Source of the DNA: Silvimonas iriomotensis
GTDB lineage: Bacteria > Pseudomonadota > Gammaproteobacteria > Burkholderiales > Chitinibacteraceae
DNA: 64,000 nt
Assembly (NCBI RefSeq): GCF_014645535.1
Contig: NZ_BMLX01000005.1
Coordinates: forward strand, 1 to 64,000
Direction: 5' to 3'
The notes under the pieces were generated by a model that worked only from the letters and a program-made list of their open reading frames with translations, was not told where the DNA came from and ran no database searches. The position numbers and the translations under genes were made by a program. How positions within the stretch are numbered: position 1 is the first letter of the stretch; every line of letters begins with the position of its first letter. Positions 55,146-64,000 of the stretch are shown here, one piece after another.

Positions 55146-55838
55146 GTGACTTCCTTTTCTGCCTGTATTCTCCGCCTGGCCTGCACCGGCATGCTTGCCG
55201 CCACACTGGCCGCATGCAGCAGTACCCCCGAAGAACCCGTCGGCACCGGTTATTACCGCGTGCAAAAAGGGGACACGCTCTATCGTATTGCCGTCAACAA
55301 CGGCCAGAGCGTGAACAACCTGGCGCGCTGGAACAACCTGAAAGATGCGACGGCGATTGAAGTCGGCCAGGTCCTGCGGGTAAAACCGCCGGGCAGCACC
55401 ACCGCCAGCAGCAAGCCCGCGCCAGCCAAGCCGGCTACTGCGCAGGCGACCACGCCCACCCCTGTCCCCACGGCGGCACCGAAGATCGCCCTGATCTGGC
55501 CCGCCAAAGGGCCGGAACTGAAGACCTCTGCCACCCGCAATAACGGTATTGATATCGGTGGCGACAAGGGCTCGCCCGTGGTGGCCGCTGCCGCCGGCAA
55601 GGTGGTGTATGCCGGAGAAGGCATCCGTGGTTACGGCAAATTGCTGGTGATCAAGCACAATCAGGATTACCTGACCGCCTACGCCCACAACAACAATCTG
55701 CTGGTCAACGAAGGTGACCAGGTCAGCCAGGGCCAGAAAATTGCCACCATGGGCGACAGCGGCGCGGACCGTGTGATGCTGCATTTCGAGTTGCGCTACA
55801 AGGGCAAGGCCGTCGACCCGACGGACTTCCTGCCGTAA
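55146..55838 (+). CDS. nlpD: NlpD-type lipoprotein, LysM plus degenerate LytM (M23) domain
   Basis: A 230-residue lipoprotein (LAAC, Cys25) from a GTG start at 55146, the only start that gives a proper signal peptide. LysM spans about 36-80 (YYRVQKGDTLYRIAVNNGQ). After a Pro/Ala linker the LytM domain has NNGIDIGGDKG, YAHNNNLLV and LHFELRYKGK. The first catalytic His is replaced by Asn, as in E. coli NlpD, so it should activate a cell-division amidase rather than cut. No rpoS follows. Confidence 0.88.
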   Translation: MTSFSACILRLACTGMLAATLAACSSTPEEPVGTGYYRVQKGDTLYRIAVNNGQSVNNLARWNNLKDATAIEVGQVLRVKPPGSTTASSKPAPAKPATAQATTPTPVPTAAPKIALIWPAKGPELKTSATRNNGIDIGGDKGSPVVAAAAGKVVYAGEGIRGYGKLLVIKHNQDYLTAYAHNNNLLVNEGDQVSQGQKIATMGDSGADRVMLHFELRYKGKAVDPTDFLP

Positions 55839-55850
55839 ACGGCAGCCACA

Positions 55851-55877
55851 AAAAAGGGCGGAATCTCCGCCCTTTTT
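55851..55877 (+). terminator. Intrinsic terminator of nlpD
   Basis: AAAAAGGGCGGA (55851-55862) pairs with TCCGCCCTTTTT (55866-55877) around ATC. It serves nlpD and, by symmetry, the convergent permease gene. Confidence 0.92.
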
Positions 55878-55943
55878 GCTGATAGGTACTACCCGGCTGC
55901 CCCATGCTGCTTTTGCTGTTACCAGCCTGGGGCAGATGCCAGA

Positions 55944-57275
55944 TCAGTGGCTGCCATCCATGATGAACTTGATCAGGAAGAGCACTGCCACCACCAGCAC
56001 CGGCAGGCGAATTTCGCGCCAGCGGCCCGTGCCCGCTTTCATCACGCAATAGGCAATGAAACCGCCGGCGATGCCTTCGGTAATCGAAAAGCAGAATGGC
56101 ATCATCACCGCAGTAATGAAGGCCGGCACGCTTTCGGTCATGTCATCCCAGTTGATGCGCTTGAGTTCTGCCGTCATCAGCACGCCCACAAAAATCAGCG
56201 CACCTGCAGCGGCATAAGCCGGCACCATGGCCGCCAGCGGCGAGAAAAAGATCGCCAGCAAGAACAGCACGCCGACCGCCACCGCGGTCAGCCCGGTGCG
56301 CCCGCCCACAGACACGCCGGCCGAGCTTTCGATGTAAGTCGAGATCGCCGAGGTGCCCATGAACGCGCCCAGCACAGAGGCCGTGCTATCGACCAGCAAG
56401 GCCTGTTTCATGCGCGGGAAACGGCCGTGCTCATCCGCCAGGCCAGCCTTGCCGGCCACCCCAATCAGCGTGCCGGAAGAATCAAACAGACTGACCAGCA
56501 TGAACGAGAAAATCACCGCGCCCATACCAAGGCTGAACGAGTCCTTGATGGCCAGCTGGCCAAACACGTTGGCAATCGACGGCGGCAACGAAGCCACGCC
56601 GTGGAAGGTGACATCGCCAAACAGATAGCCCAGCACCGTGGTGACGAGGATGGCGATCAGTACGGCGGCGTGAATCCCGCGTGAGGCCAGGATGGCAATG
56701 ATGAAAAAGCCCAGCGTACCCAGCACGCACGGCAGCGACGTCAGCTTGCCAACGGTTACCATGGTGGCCGGGCTGGCGACAACGATACCGGCATTGTGCA
56801 AGCCCATCAGCGCAATCATCAGCCCGATACCGGCGCCAATGCCCGCGCGCAGTGCAAACGGAATGCTGGCAATCAGCCAGTAACGCACACGCAGCACGGT
56901 CAGCAGGAAGAACCCGATCGCCCCCCAGAAAATGGCGCCCATGCCCACTTGCCAGGTCAGGTGCTGACCACCGACCACCACAAAGGCAAAAAAGGCATTC
57001 AAACCCATGGCCGGCGCCAGCGCGATCGGCAAATTGGCAACCAGCCCCATGCCGATACTGCCGATGGCGGCGATCAGGCACGTCACCACAAACACGGCCT
57101 GGGTATCCATACCGGCGGCGGAGAGAATCTGCGGATTGACGAAGATGATGTACACCATCGTCAAAAAGGTGGTGGCACCGGCAATAAGCTCGGTACGCAC
57201 ATCGGTGCCATGTTCGCGCAGTTTGAACACGCGCTCGAACAGGCCGCCGTTCGCGGCGGAGGTGTTTTGCTGCAT
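55944..57275 (-). CDS. Purine (guanine/hypoxanthine) permease, AzgA-like NCS2 family
   Basis: A 443-residue inner-membrane permease with about 12-13 helices. The N-terminal RTELIAGATTFLTMVYIIFVNP and the motif ALAPAMGLNAFFAF are hallmarks of the AzgA/GhxP branch. FDSSGTLIGVAGKAGL and GTSAISTYIESSAGVSVGGRTGLT follow. It imports nucleobases by proton symport. guaA at the other end of the window is the only other purine gene. Confidence 0.93.
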   Translation of the reverse strand: MQQNTSAANGGLFERVFKLREHGTDVRTELIAGATTFLTMVYIIFVNPQILSAAGMDTQAVFVVTCLIAAIGSIGMGLVANLPIALAPAMGLNAFFAFVVVGGQHLTWQVGMGAIFWGAIGFFLLTVLRVRYWLIASIPFALRAGIGAGIGLMIALMGLHNAGIVVASPATMVTVGKLTSLPCVLGTLGFFIIAILASRGIHAAVLIAILVTTVLGYLFGDVTFHGVASLPPSIANVFGQLAIKDSFSLGMGAVIFSFMLVSLFDSSGTLIGVAGKAGLADEHGRFPRMKQALLVDSTASVLGAFMGTSAISTYIESSAGVSVGGRTGLTAVAVGVLFLLAIFFSPLAAMVPAYAAAGALIFVGVLMTAELKRINWDDMTESVPAFITAVMMPFCFSITEGIAGGFIAYCVMKAGTGRWREIRLPVLVVAVLFLIKFIMDGSH

Positions 57276-57372
57276 GGGTGGTTCCGGTTTCGTTTCTGTT
57301 TTTAAAAGGCGTGCGCAATATACGCGGCCCGCGCAACGGCGTTAACCCGGCGTGGCCGGTTTCGCACCAATG

Positions 57373-58047
57373 TCAGGACAAATGGTTGCCTTCGCTGGCG
57401 CCCAGACCGTGTTCGACCGCGTACACGGCCGCCTGCACCCGGCTGGAGAGCCCCAGTTTCTTGAGGATGTTCTGCACATGAATCTTGACTGTGCTTTCGG
57501 CCAGATCAAGCCGGCGGGCGATCACCTTGTTGGCCTCGCCCAGCGCCAGATAGCCCAGGATTTCGCGTTCACGCGGGGTGAGCTTGTCTTCCTCACGCAG
57601 CGCCGGCGGGGTGGTACTGGCCACGCGGAACTGCTGCACCAGCTTGGCTGTCATCGGCTCGGCCACCACCGCCTCACCAGCGCGGGCACGATGGATGGCG
57701 CTGACCAGATAATCGGCATCAATATTCTTGAGCAAATAGCCGCGCGCACCGGCACGCAAGGCGGTGGCAAGGTCATCGGCGTCTTCTGACACCGTCAGCA
57801 TCAGCACCGCCAGCGTGGGCGCGTCCTGCAGCATCAGGCTAAGTGCTTCCACGCCAGAGAGCCCGGGCATGTTCAGATCCAGCAGCACGACATCGGGCCT
57901 GAGCGCATGCGCCAGTTTGACCGCCTCAGCGCCATCGGCAGCCTCACCGATGACTTCAAAATCCGGCTGTCGCCCCAGCAACAAGCGGATACCGCTGCGA
58001 AACAGCGTGTGATCATCCACCAGCAATACGCGAACCGTGTCAGACAT
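57373..58047 (-). CDS. narL: Nitrate/nitrite response regulator NarL
   Basis: A 224-residue response regulator. The receiver domain has phospho-acceptor D57 (VVLLDLNMPG). The C-terminal LuxR-type helix-turn-helix (about 158-215) includes LTPREREILGYLALGEANKVIARRLDLAESTVKIHVQNIL. Its start overlaps narX by 8 bp. It is the last gene of the nar operon. Confidence 0.94.
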   Translation of the reverse strand: MSDTVRVLLVDDHTLFRSGIRLLLGRQPDFEVIGEAADGAEAVKLAHALRPDVVLLDLNMPGLSGVEALSLMLQDAPTLAVLMLTVSEDADDLATALRAGARGYLLKNIDADYLVSAIHRARAGEAVVAEPMTAKLVQQFRVASTTPPALREEDKLTPREREILGYLALGEANKVIARRLDLAESTVKIHVQNILKKLGLSSRVQAAVYAVEHGLGASEGNHLS

Positions 58048-60013
58048 TGGCGCCCTCTCCCTGGGTTACTGCGGCGCGTTGCATGGTCAGCACCACGCTC
58101 ACGCCTTTGTCATTGATCAGATCAAGCTGCGCCCCGAGACGCTCCGCCCGTTCGCGCATGATATTGAGCCCCACATGGCGTTCGGCCCGGCGGGCCATCT
58201 CTGCTTCGTCAAACCCGCGCCCGTTGTCACGGATCATCAGTTCCAGCGGGGTGTCGTTGTGCAAGGTCACTTCAACCAGCGTGGCCTGCGAATGCTTGCG
58301 CACGTTAGAGAGCGCCTCTTGCAGGATAAACAATAGTTGTAGCTGCTGGTCTGCCAGCAAGGGCCGGCCCTGACCCGTCAGTTTGAGCGAAGTGGCAATG
58401 CCTGTCTGCTTGCGGAATTTATCGATCACCGTCTGCATGGACCCGGGCAGATCGCCTTCTTGCAAACGGGTTCTGAAGTTGAGCAATAACTCGCGCACAT
58501 CTTCATAGCTTTCGGTGATACCGGCCCGCAACAAGGGGACAATCTCTTGCGCCTCGGCCGTTGCATCACGCTTGAGCGAGTCATCCAGCATCTGCACTTG
58601 CAGGTTCAGAAAACTCAGCCCCTGGGCGATGCTGTCGTGCAAACCTTGCGCCATCAGATTGCGTTCTTCCGATACCGCCAGTTCCTTGTCACGCGCGGCC
58701 AGCCGCAGGTTATCCAGCGCAATGCCCAGATGCTGCCCCAGCGTGGTCAACAACTGGGTTTCGCGCTCGGAGACATCGCGCTTGTCGGCAAAATGCAGCG
58801 TGATCACGCCCAGGTGGTTATCACCGGCGCTGATCGGAAAAGCGCTCACCTGCAGGAAGCCCGCTTCGGCACAAATGGATTGCGGCTGCAGCGGGTGCGG
58901 CCGCATCTGCACAATCACCACTTCGCCCTCGCGCGCCGGGGCGCAGTGGCACCCTTCATGCCGGCGACAGACTTCCGCTTCTTGCAGTGATTCGGGCAAG
59001 CCCACGCTGGTCATCAGCCAGGCCGACTGGTTCAGCGGATCAATGACGCGCACGCTGCCGGCATCGGCGCCAAACCAGGTGACCAGTCGCTCCAGCACGC
59101 CCTGGCAAAGGTTTTGTGAGGTCTGCGGGCGGTTCACGAATGCGACGACGTCATACAGCAAGGAAAGCTCGCCATTCTGGGCGTTCAGTGCGGCGGTTTT
59201 TTCTTCCACCCGCTGGGCCAGCGAGCCATACGCCTCTTCCAGCCGGTCGGCCATGCGGTTGAAACTGTGCTGCACTTCGCCAAATTCATCGCGCGATTCC
59301 ACCGGCAGCCGCACGGTGAAGTCTTTCTCTGTCATGCGCGAAATCCCCCCGCGCAAGCGTTCCAGCGGCCGGAAAATCAGCAAGAACATCAGGTAGATCT
59401 GGGCAAACGCGCCGGCAATGGCCATGGCCACAAGGAACATCTGCGACGAGCGCAGCCACAGGGTGCGGCGGGTATTGAGTTGCTCGATCGACAACACGAG
59501 GTCATTGATGCGATCGACAAACTGGTCGGCATCCGTGCGAAAAGCCTGCCAGTCTTGCAGGCGCTGGCCCGATTCAATGGGCAAGAACCAGTGACGGCTC
59601 AGGCGGGCGTAGTCTTGTTCGATCTCGGCAAAGCGCTGGCGCACGGCCGGGGTATCTGGCAGATACAGCGGCCGGCGTGGATCGCCCTTGCGCAACAGGT
59701 CTAGCGTCTGCCGAAAATCCGCGTCTTCTTCGCGCAGGCGGGCATTGAGTTGGGGGCCGTGCGTGCTGGCGTAGTGTTCCAGCGTCAGGGCCATGCGATA
59801 GGTGCGCATACGCAGACTGCCAGCCGCGTTAATGGCGGCACCACCGCCTTCCAGTTGCCAGGAAAGATAAAGCGTGATGCCGATCGCCATCAGGCCGACG
59901 GCGAGCGTGGCCAGCAGCAGCGCCAGCACCCGCATGGATAACTGGCGGGTTCGCGGCAGCCGCAAGGCGCCTGTTACATGGTCTGGTTTCGTGTCCGGCA
60001 CGATTGCTCTCAC
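58040..60013 (-). CDS. narX: Nitrate/nitrite sensor histidine kinase NarX
   Basis: A 657-residue membrane kinase. TM1 spans about residues 27-50. The ligand P-box (GSLRMRTYRMAL) follows, then a periplasmic helical domain, TM2 near 170-195, HAMP, a GAF-like cytoplasmic part with a Cys cluster (VCRRHEGCHC), and HisKA_3 with the phospho-His in QGLHDSIAQGLSFLNLQ. The ATPase domain has DNGRGFD. The GTG at 60013 or the ATG at 59935 could be the start. Confidence 0.93.
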   Translation of the reverse strand: MRAIVPDTKPDHVTGALRLPRTRQLSMRVLALLLATLAVGLMAIGITLYLSWQLEGGGAAINAAGSLRMRTYRMALTLEHYASTHGPQLNARLREEDADFRQTLDLLRKGDPRRPLYLPDTPAVRQRFAEIEQDYARLSRHWFLPIESGQRLQDWQAFRTDADQFVDRINDLVLSIEQLNTRRTLWLRSSQMFLVAMAIAGAFAQIYLMFLLIFRPLERLRGGISRMTEKDFTVRLPVESRDEFGEVQHSFNRMADRLEEAYGSLAQRVEEKTAALNAQNGELSLLYDVVAFVNRPQTSQNLCQGVLERLVTWFGADAGSVRVIDPLNQSAWLMTSVGLPESLQEAEVCRRHEGCHCAPAREGEVVIVQMRPHPLQPQSICAEAGFLQVSAFPISAGDNHLGVITLHFADKRDVSERETQLLTTLGQHLGIALDNLRLAARDKELAVSEERNLMAQGLHDSIAQGLSFLNLQVQMLDDSLKRDATAEAQEIVPLLRAGITESYEDVRELLLNFRTRLQEGDLPGSMQTVIDKFRKQTGIATSLKLTGQGRPLLADQQLQLLFILQEALSNVRKHSQATLVEVTLHNDTPLELMIRDNGRGFDEAEMARRAERHVGLNIMRERAERLGAQLDLINDKGVSVVLTMQRAAVTQGEGANV

Positions 60014-60036
60014 GGTACGTACCGGCCTTGCCGGTG

Positions 60037-60546
60037 TTATCCGATATCCTGGGCCGATTGCATAATAAAGTCGGCAATGGCGTCGAGGTCATCCAGCCCG
60101 AACAAGGCCAGCGCATGCGGCTGTGGCGCGATGTCGTCACTGACCAGCGCAATGATGGAGGCATCATCGATAAAGCGCGGCGGCTTGCCGTTGGCGTCGC
60201 GCCAGACTTCCAGCTTGGGAAACGGATGCTGCCGGAAACCCTCGATCAGTGTCAGATCAGCCGGTGCCAGCCTGTTCAGCTGCGTATGGATATCCGGCTC
60301 TGGCGCGTCCCGCAATTCATGAAAAATGGCGTAACGGTAGGGCGACACCACCATGACTTCTGCCGCACCCGCAGCACGAAAGCGTGCGCTGTCTTTGTCG
60401 GGCGGTTCCAGCATGATGTCATGATGCGAGTGCTTGATGGCGTTAATGCTGACGCCGCGGGCAGTGAATATGCCAATCAGCTTTTCGAGCAAGGTGGTCT
60501 TGCCGCTGCCCGAGCTGCCAACCAGACCAAAAACGCGTCGGGTCAT
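60037..60546 (-). CDS. mobB: Molybdopterin-guanine dinucleotide biosynthesis protein B
   Basis: A 169-residue GTP-binding P-loop protein ([18 protein letters not shown]). The family segments [15 protein letters not shown] and LTLIEGFR are seen. It aids attachment of GMP to the molybdenum cofactor required by NarG. The ATG at 60546 shares its A with the moaA stop (TGATG), so the pair is coupled. narX follows after 23 bp. Confidence 0.93.
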   Translation of the reverse strand: MTRRVFGLVGSSGSGKTTLLEKLIGIFTARGVSINAIKHSHHDIMLEPPDKDSARFRAAGAAEVMVVSPYRYAIFHELRDAPEPDIHTQLNRLAPADLTLIEGFRQHPFPKLEVWRDANGKPPRFIDDASIIALVSDDIAPQPHALALFGLDDLDAIADFIMQSAQDIG

Positions 60547-61559
60547 CAACCACCCGTCTGGGACATGAAACGCACAATCTTGCCAGGCTGTTCACGAAAC
60601 TCGTGCCGTTCCGGTTTCAGTTCAATCGCCGTGCGAATGGCCGCTTCAAGTTCTGCGTCCGAGGCACCGTCACGCAAGAGCGGGCGGAATTCAAAGCGCT
60701 CTTCCTGACCCAGACACATATACAGCGTGCCATCCACTGCCAGCCGTACGCGGTTACAGGTCGCGCAGAAATGCTGCGAGATCGGGGTGATAAAGCCGAT
60801 GCGCCCGGCACCATCCGGCGTAGCCCAGTAGCGCGCCGGGCCACCACCCAGTTCACGCGCTTCCGGCACCAGCCCGAAGCGTGCCGCCAGACGCTCGCGC
60901 ACCGGGCCCAGGTCCAGATACTGCGCGTTACGCCCGGTCTGCCCCATGGGCATGGTTTCAATCAGCCGCAGGATGAAGCCTTGCGCCATGGCGTATTCGG
61001 CCATGCGTTCAATCTCATGGTCGTTCACGCCTTTCATGGCGACCATGTTGAGCTTGATCGGCGCAAAGCCTTCGGCCTGCGCGGCGGCAATGCCTTGCAT
61101 CACGGCATCAAAGGTGTCGCGGCCGGTGATGTGCGCGTTACAGGCACCATCCAGCGTATCCAGACTGATATTCAGACGGTCCACACCGGCGGCGCGCAAG
61201 GCTTTGGCGTGGCGGGCCAGTTGCGTGGCATTGGTCGAGAGGGAGAGATCAAACAGGCCCGGCAGCGCTTTCAGGCGCGCAGCCAGATCAGGCAGATTAC
61301 GGCGCAGCAGGGGCTCGCCCCCGGTCAGCCGCACCCGCCCTACCCCCACGCGCGCAAAGGCGCCAATCAGGCGTTCGATCTCGGCAAAGGTCAGCCAGTG
61401 TTCCGGCTCTTCAAAGCCCTGAAAACCCTTGGGCATGCAGTAGGAACAACGCAGATCACAGCGATCCGTCACCGAGAGCCGCACGTAATCCACCGTCCGG
61501 CCAAAGCGGTCGGTCAGGATAGGGGTGCTGGTCTGGGTCTGGCGCAATGGTGCGTTCAT
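60546..61559 (-). CDS. moaA: GTP 3',8-cyclase MoaA
   Basis: A 337-residue radical SAM enzyme starting molybdenum cofactor synthesis. The SAM cluster cysteines are in [15 protein letters not shown]. The second cluster is in [11 protein letters not shown] plus a later Cys (YMCLGQ). The required C-terminal Gly-Gly is present (QTGG). Start at 61559 (MNAPLRQTQ). It is placed between narI and mobB so that cofactor supply tracks nitrate reductase synthesis. Confidence 0.95.
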   Translation of the reverse strand: MNAPLRQTQTSTPILTDRFGRTVDYVRLSVTDRCDLRCSYCMPKGFQGFEEPEHWLTFAEIERLIGAFARVGVGRVRLTGGEPLLRRNLPDLAARLKALPGLFDLSLSTNATQLARHAKALRAAGVDRLNISLDTLDGACNAHITGRDTFDAVMQGIAAAQAEGFAPIKLNMVAMKGVNDHEIERMAEYAMAQGFILRLIETMPMGQTGRNAQYLDLGPVRERLAARFGLVPEARELGGGPARYWATPDGAGRIGFITPISQHFCATCNRVRLAVDGTLYMCLGQEERFEFRPLLRDGASDAELEAAIRTAIELKPERHEFREQPGKIVRFMSQTGG

Positions 61560-61613
61560 GAAATTCCCTGCTCTCAAGCGTCCATTTTATGACTATTAGA
61601 TACAGATTGATAT

Positions 61614-61658
61614 GCCGGGTGCCTGATCTGGTAATGCGTACATCATAAGGCACCCGGA
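61614..61658. repeat. Inverted repeat between narI and moaA
   Basis: CCGGGTGCCT (61615-61624) and AGGCACCCGG (61648-61657) are perfect 10-mers with a 23-nt loop. No T-run follows on the minus strand. It may act as a partial terminator or stabiliser that lowers moaA relative to narGHJI. Confidence 0.6.
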
Positions 61659-61671
61659 TATCCGGACTGGT

Positions 61672-62349
61672 TTAACTCCGCGGCCGCACAACCTGCCAGG
61701 CGCGCGTGACGTAGGCCGCTGCACCCAGGCCGCTCCAGACATGCACCAGACGCGTGAACGGGAAGATCACAAACAGCGTCATGCCCATGAACATATGCAG
61801 CTTGAAGATCAACGGCGCATTGGCGATCAGCTCTGCCGCACCGCCCCGAAAGGTCAGGATACGCTGCGCCCATTCCATGAAGAGCGTCATCATGTGGCCG
61901 TCCAGATGTTCTCTGGACACCACAATGGTCGACAGGCCCAGCAGCAGCGTGACCAGGATCCAGCCCAGAGTCAGTTTGTCGCGCCAGTGGGTCAAGGCTT
62001 TCAGCCGTTCATCACTGAAGCGGCGGTGGAGCAATACCAGCAGGCCAACCAGCGCCATGCTGCCAAACACACCACCGGCCACCATGGCGATCATCTGCTT
62101 CACGCTGTGCGGCACGCCCAGGGCATCCCAGATCCAGATGGGCGTGAGCAAACCGCCCAGATGCCCGAGAAATACCATCAGGATGCCGATGTGAAACAGG
62201 TACGAACCCAGGCGCAACTGGCCACGGCGGATCAATTGTGTGGATTCGCTGCGCCAGGTGTATTGCTCACGCTCAAAGCGCACCAGACTGCCAAACAAGA
62301 ATACCGTCAGCCCGATATAGGGGTAGATGCCAAAGAAAAACTGATTCAT
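61672..62349 (-). CDS. narI: Respiratory nitrate reductase gamma subunit
   Basis: A 225-residue membrane protein with five helices binding heme b and taking electrons from quinol. The start MNQFFFGIYPYIGLTVFLFGSLVRFEREQYTWR, the His residues in LFHIGILMVFLGHL and HMFMGMTLFVIFPFTRLVHVWS fit the family. It follows narJ by 15 bp. Confidence 0.95.
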   Translation of the reverse strand: MNQFFFGIYPYIGLTVFLFGSLVRFEREQYTWRSESTQLIRRGQLRLGSYLFHIGILMVFLGHLGGLLTPIWIWDALGVPHSVKQMIAMVAGGVFGSMALVGLLVLLHRRFSDERLKALTHWRDKLTLGWILVTLLLGLSTIVVSREHLDGHMMTLFMEWAQRILTFRGGAAELIANAPLIFKLHMFMGMTLFVIFPFTRLVHVWSGLGAAAYVTRAWQVVRPRS

Positions 62350-62364
62350 GTCGATGCCCTCCCC

Positions 62365-63024
62365 TTATGCGGCCTGGTTGCGTGGGTAAAACTGGATGGT
62401 CTGCGGCGCACCTGGCTTGAGCAGCGGCTCTACGCCGTCTGCGCTGGGCCCGAACATTTCCATGGCTTCATCCATGTCGCGCACGGGCGGTTGCACCAGC
62501 GGCAGCGGTTTTACCGTCGCCAGGCTCACCAGCACGTTGAATACGCAGGCGTAGGGTGAGTTCTTCTCTGCCAACCGTTCGCCAATGACCGCGATCACGT
62601 GAATGGCTTCGTCCAGGAACGATTGCGCGGTGGCTTGATCCACGCCGCCCAGGAACTCCAGCAGCAACGGCAGGTAATCCGGCAGCTCGCTGGCCTCGAC
62701 CTGGAAACCGTGTTCTTTGTAGGCATCCATCAGGTCAACCATGGCCGGGCCACGATCGCGGCTTTCGCCGTGAATATGCTCGAACAGGTGCAAGGAATAC
62801 TTGCGGCCGCGGTCAAAGGTATCGACATACACTTCCTGCGCGGCAATCAGCGAGTGCGCGCGCAAGTGCGCGAACAGCGGCGCCAGCTTGACGCGCAGGC
62901 CGGCCGGCGCCAGCGCCAGCAAGCCATCCAGTTCTGGCAGCGCATCCAGCAGGTCTTGTTCCGGGTACTGCAACAGCGCGGACATCACCTGAAAATGTAC
63001 GGTTTGCGGAATGCGCATGTTCAT
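62365..63024 (-). CDS. narJ: Nitrate reductase assembly chaperone (delta subunit)
   Basis: A 219-residue chaperone for insertion of molybdenum cofactor into NarG. Helical NarJ/TorD-like fold; SLHLFEHIHGESRDRGPAMVDLMDAYKEHGF and ELPDYLPLLLEFL are diagnostic. The start overlaps the narH stop by 4 bp (63021-63024). Confidence 0.95.
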   Translation of the reverse strand: MNMRIPQTVHFQVMSALLQYPEQDLLDALPELDGLLALAPAGLRVKLAPLFAHLRAHSLIAAQEVYVDTFDRGRKYSLHLFEHIHGESRDRGPAMVDLMDAYKEHGFQVEASELPDYLPLLLEFLGGVDQATAQSFLDEAIHVIAVIGERLAEKNSPYACVFNVLVSLATVKPLPLVQPPVRDMDEAMEMFGPSADGVEPLLKPGAPQTIQFYPRNQAA

Positions 63025-64000
63025 GACTGCACCTCCGATTTGTTTTTGCGGGACTTGGGCATATCCACAAAGATGGTGCTGCCTTGTTTACGCTGGCCAA
63101 ACAACCCTTCGGTTGAAGCGCCGCCCGAGCAGCCGTTGCCAAAGGTGAAACCACAGGCGGCCTTGTCGTTGAAGCTGTCTTCCACCTGTTCCTTGTGGCT
63201 GGACGGAATGACAAAGCGGTCTTCGTAATTGGCAATCGCCATCACTTTGTACATTTCATCCACCTGCGCCTGCGTCAGCCCGACCTGCTTGAGCACCTCC
63301 AGGTTTTCGGTCTGATGTACCGACTTGTCACGCATATAAGCGCGCATCGCCAGCATGCGTTCCAGCGCAGCCAGCACCGGTTTTTCGTCCCCGGCGGTTA
63401 GCAGGTTGGCCAGATACTGCAGCGGAATCCGCAACTCGCTCACGTCCGGCAAGATGCCGTGCTTGCCCAGCAGGCCAGACTCAGCGGCCGACTGGATCGG
63501 CGAGAGCGGCGGCACGTACCAGACCATGGGCAAGGTGCGGTATTCCGGATGCAGCGGGAAGGCGATCTTCCATTCCATCGCCATCTTGTAGACCGGGGAT
63601 TTGACGGCGGCATCCAGCCAGGATTGCGGGATACCCTGCTTGAGCGCTTCGGCCTGGACTTCGGGCGAATGCGGGTCAAGAAAGACCTTGAGTTGCGCAG
63701 CGTAGAGGTCTTGTTCGTTCTCTACTGACGCGGCATTTTCGATCTGGTCGGCGTCATACAGCATCACGCCCAGATAGCGGATACGGCCCACGCAAGACTC
63801 TGAACACACGGTGGGCTGGCCGCCTTCAATCCGTGGGAAGCAGAAGGTGCACTTCTCGGCTTTGCCAGACTGCCAGTTGTAGTAAATCTTCTTGTACGGG
63901 CAGCCCGATACGCACATGCGCCAGCCGCGGCATTTGTCCTGATCAACCAGCACAATGCCATCGTCTTCACGCTTGTAGACCGAGCCGGACGGGCACGACG
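63021..64000 (-). CDS. narH: Respiratory nitrate reductase beta subunit (5' end beyond the window)
   Basis: Partial: the C-terminal 325 residues are inside the window and the frame stays open to the right edge. Iron-sulfur ligands are visible in CRGWRMCVSGCPYKK, where the Trp replaces the Cys of one cluster as usual for NarH, and in KCTFCFPRIEGGQPTVCSESC. HPEYRTLPMVWYVPPLSPI is also typical. narG is expected next, outside the window. Confidence 0.96.
   Translation of the reverse strand, partial: SCPSGSVYKREDDGIVLVDQDKCRGWRMCVSGCPYKKIYYNWQSGKAEKCTFCFPRIEGGQPTVCSESCVGRIRYLGVMLYDADQIENAASVENEQDLYAAQLKVFLDPHSPEVQAEALKQGIPQSWLDAAVKSPVYKMAMEWKIAFPLHPEYRTLPMVWYVPPLSPIQSAAESGLLGKHGILPDVSELRIPLQYLANLLTAGDEKPVLAALERMLAMRAYMRDKSVHQTENLEVLKQVGLTQAQVDEMYKVMAIANYEDRFVIPSSHKEQVEDSFNDKAACGFTFGNGCSGGASTEGLFGQRKQGSTIFVDMPKSRKNKSEVQS

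Overview
The window reads as chromosomal DNA of a betaproteobacterium, most likely in or near Neisseriales/Chitinibacteraceae. This is inferred from the two 361-residue porins ending in Phe, a dihydrolipoamide dehydrogenase with its own lipoyl domain next to aceE/aceF, a GtsABCD-type glucose importer, a HexR-type regulator, and the bamD-rluD-pgeF and dnaX-ebfC-recR blocks. No phage, IS element, transposase or CRISPR array is visible. Coding density is high, and many long antisense open frames are only shadows of GC-biased genes.

Layout. Positions 1-114 are the promoter and leader of an rRNA operon running left out of the window. 353-5530 (minus) holds a 2H phosphoesterase, an ArsR/SRPBCC pair under a perfect palindromic operator, guaA, dacB and a small Cys-rich protein. 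5851-10359 (plus) holds ptsN, argB, dnaX, ebfC and recR. 10494-27815 is a sugar-catabolism island: ABC importer gtsABCD, two tandem porins, gap, eda and edd on the minus strand, and zwf, pgl, hexR and pgi on the plus strand. Together these cover glucose entry, the Entner-Doudoroff pathway and glyceraldehyde-3-phosphate oxidation. HexR-like boxes lie before edd, zwf and gap. 27990-34305 encodes the pyruvate dehydrogenase complex (aceE, aceF, lpdA). 34386-36872 carries an SDR, an aminotransferase and a YgjV membrane protein.

36979-42753 is a copper-resistance island: copA, copZ, csoR and a Cys-poor HMA-like protein on the minus strand, facing a His/Cys-rich small protein, a DUF411 protein and a multicopper oxidase, with two CsoR-type boxes between them. 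43193-46382 holds ettA, a YkgJ protein and a prolyl-4-hydroxylase-like enzyme. 46452-50978 (minus) is a lipoprotein-rich set: a phosphoesterase, a di-heme cytochrome c peroxidase and an unknown lipoprotein. 51484-52051 is a five-gene tRNA cluster (Ala-Glu-Arg-Glu-Ala) with its own promoter and terminator. 52122-57275 holds bamD, rluD, pgeF, a Lar-like zinc protein, nlpD and a purine permease. 57373-64000 (minus) is a nitrate-respiration operon: narH(partial)-narJ-narI-moaA-mobB-narX-narL.

The most unusual structure is a family of heptad-based inverted repeats. TGAGGNG heptads begin at or within a few bases of the stop codons of aceE, aceF and the multicopper oxidase, and are answered downstream by CCTCACN heptads. 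The third copy is expanded to 18 perfect CTCCTCA units and has a REP-like pair between its arms.
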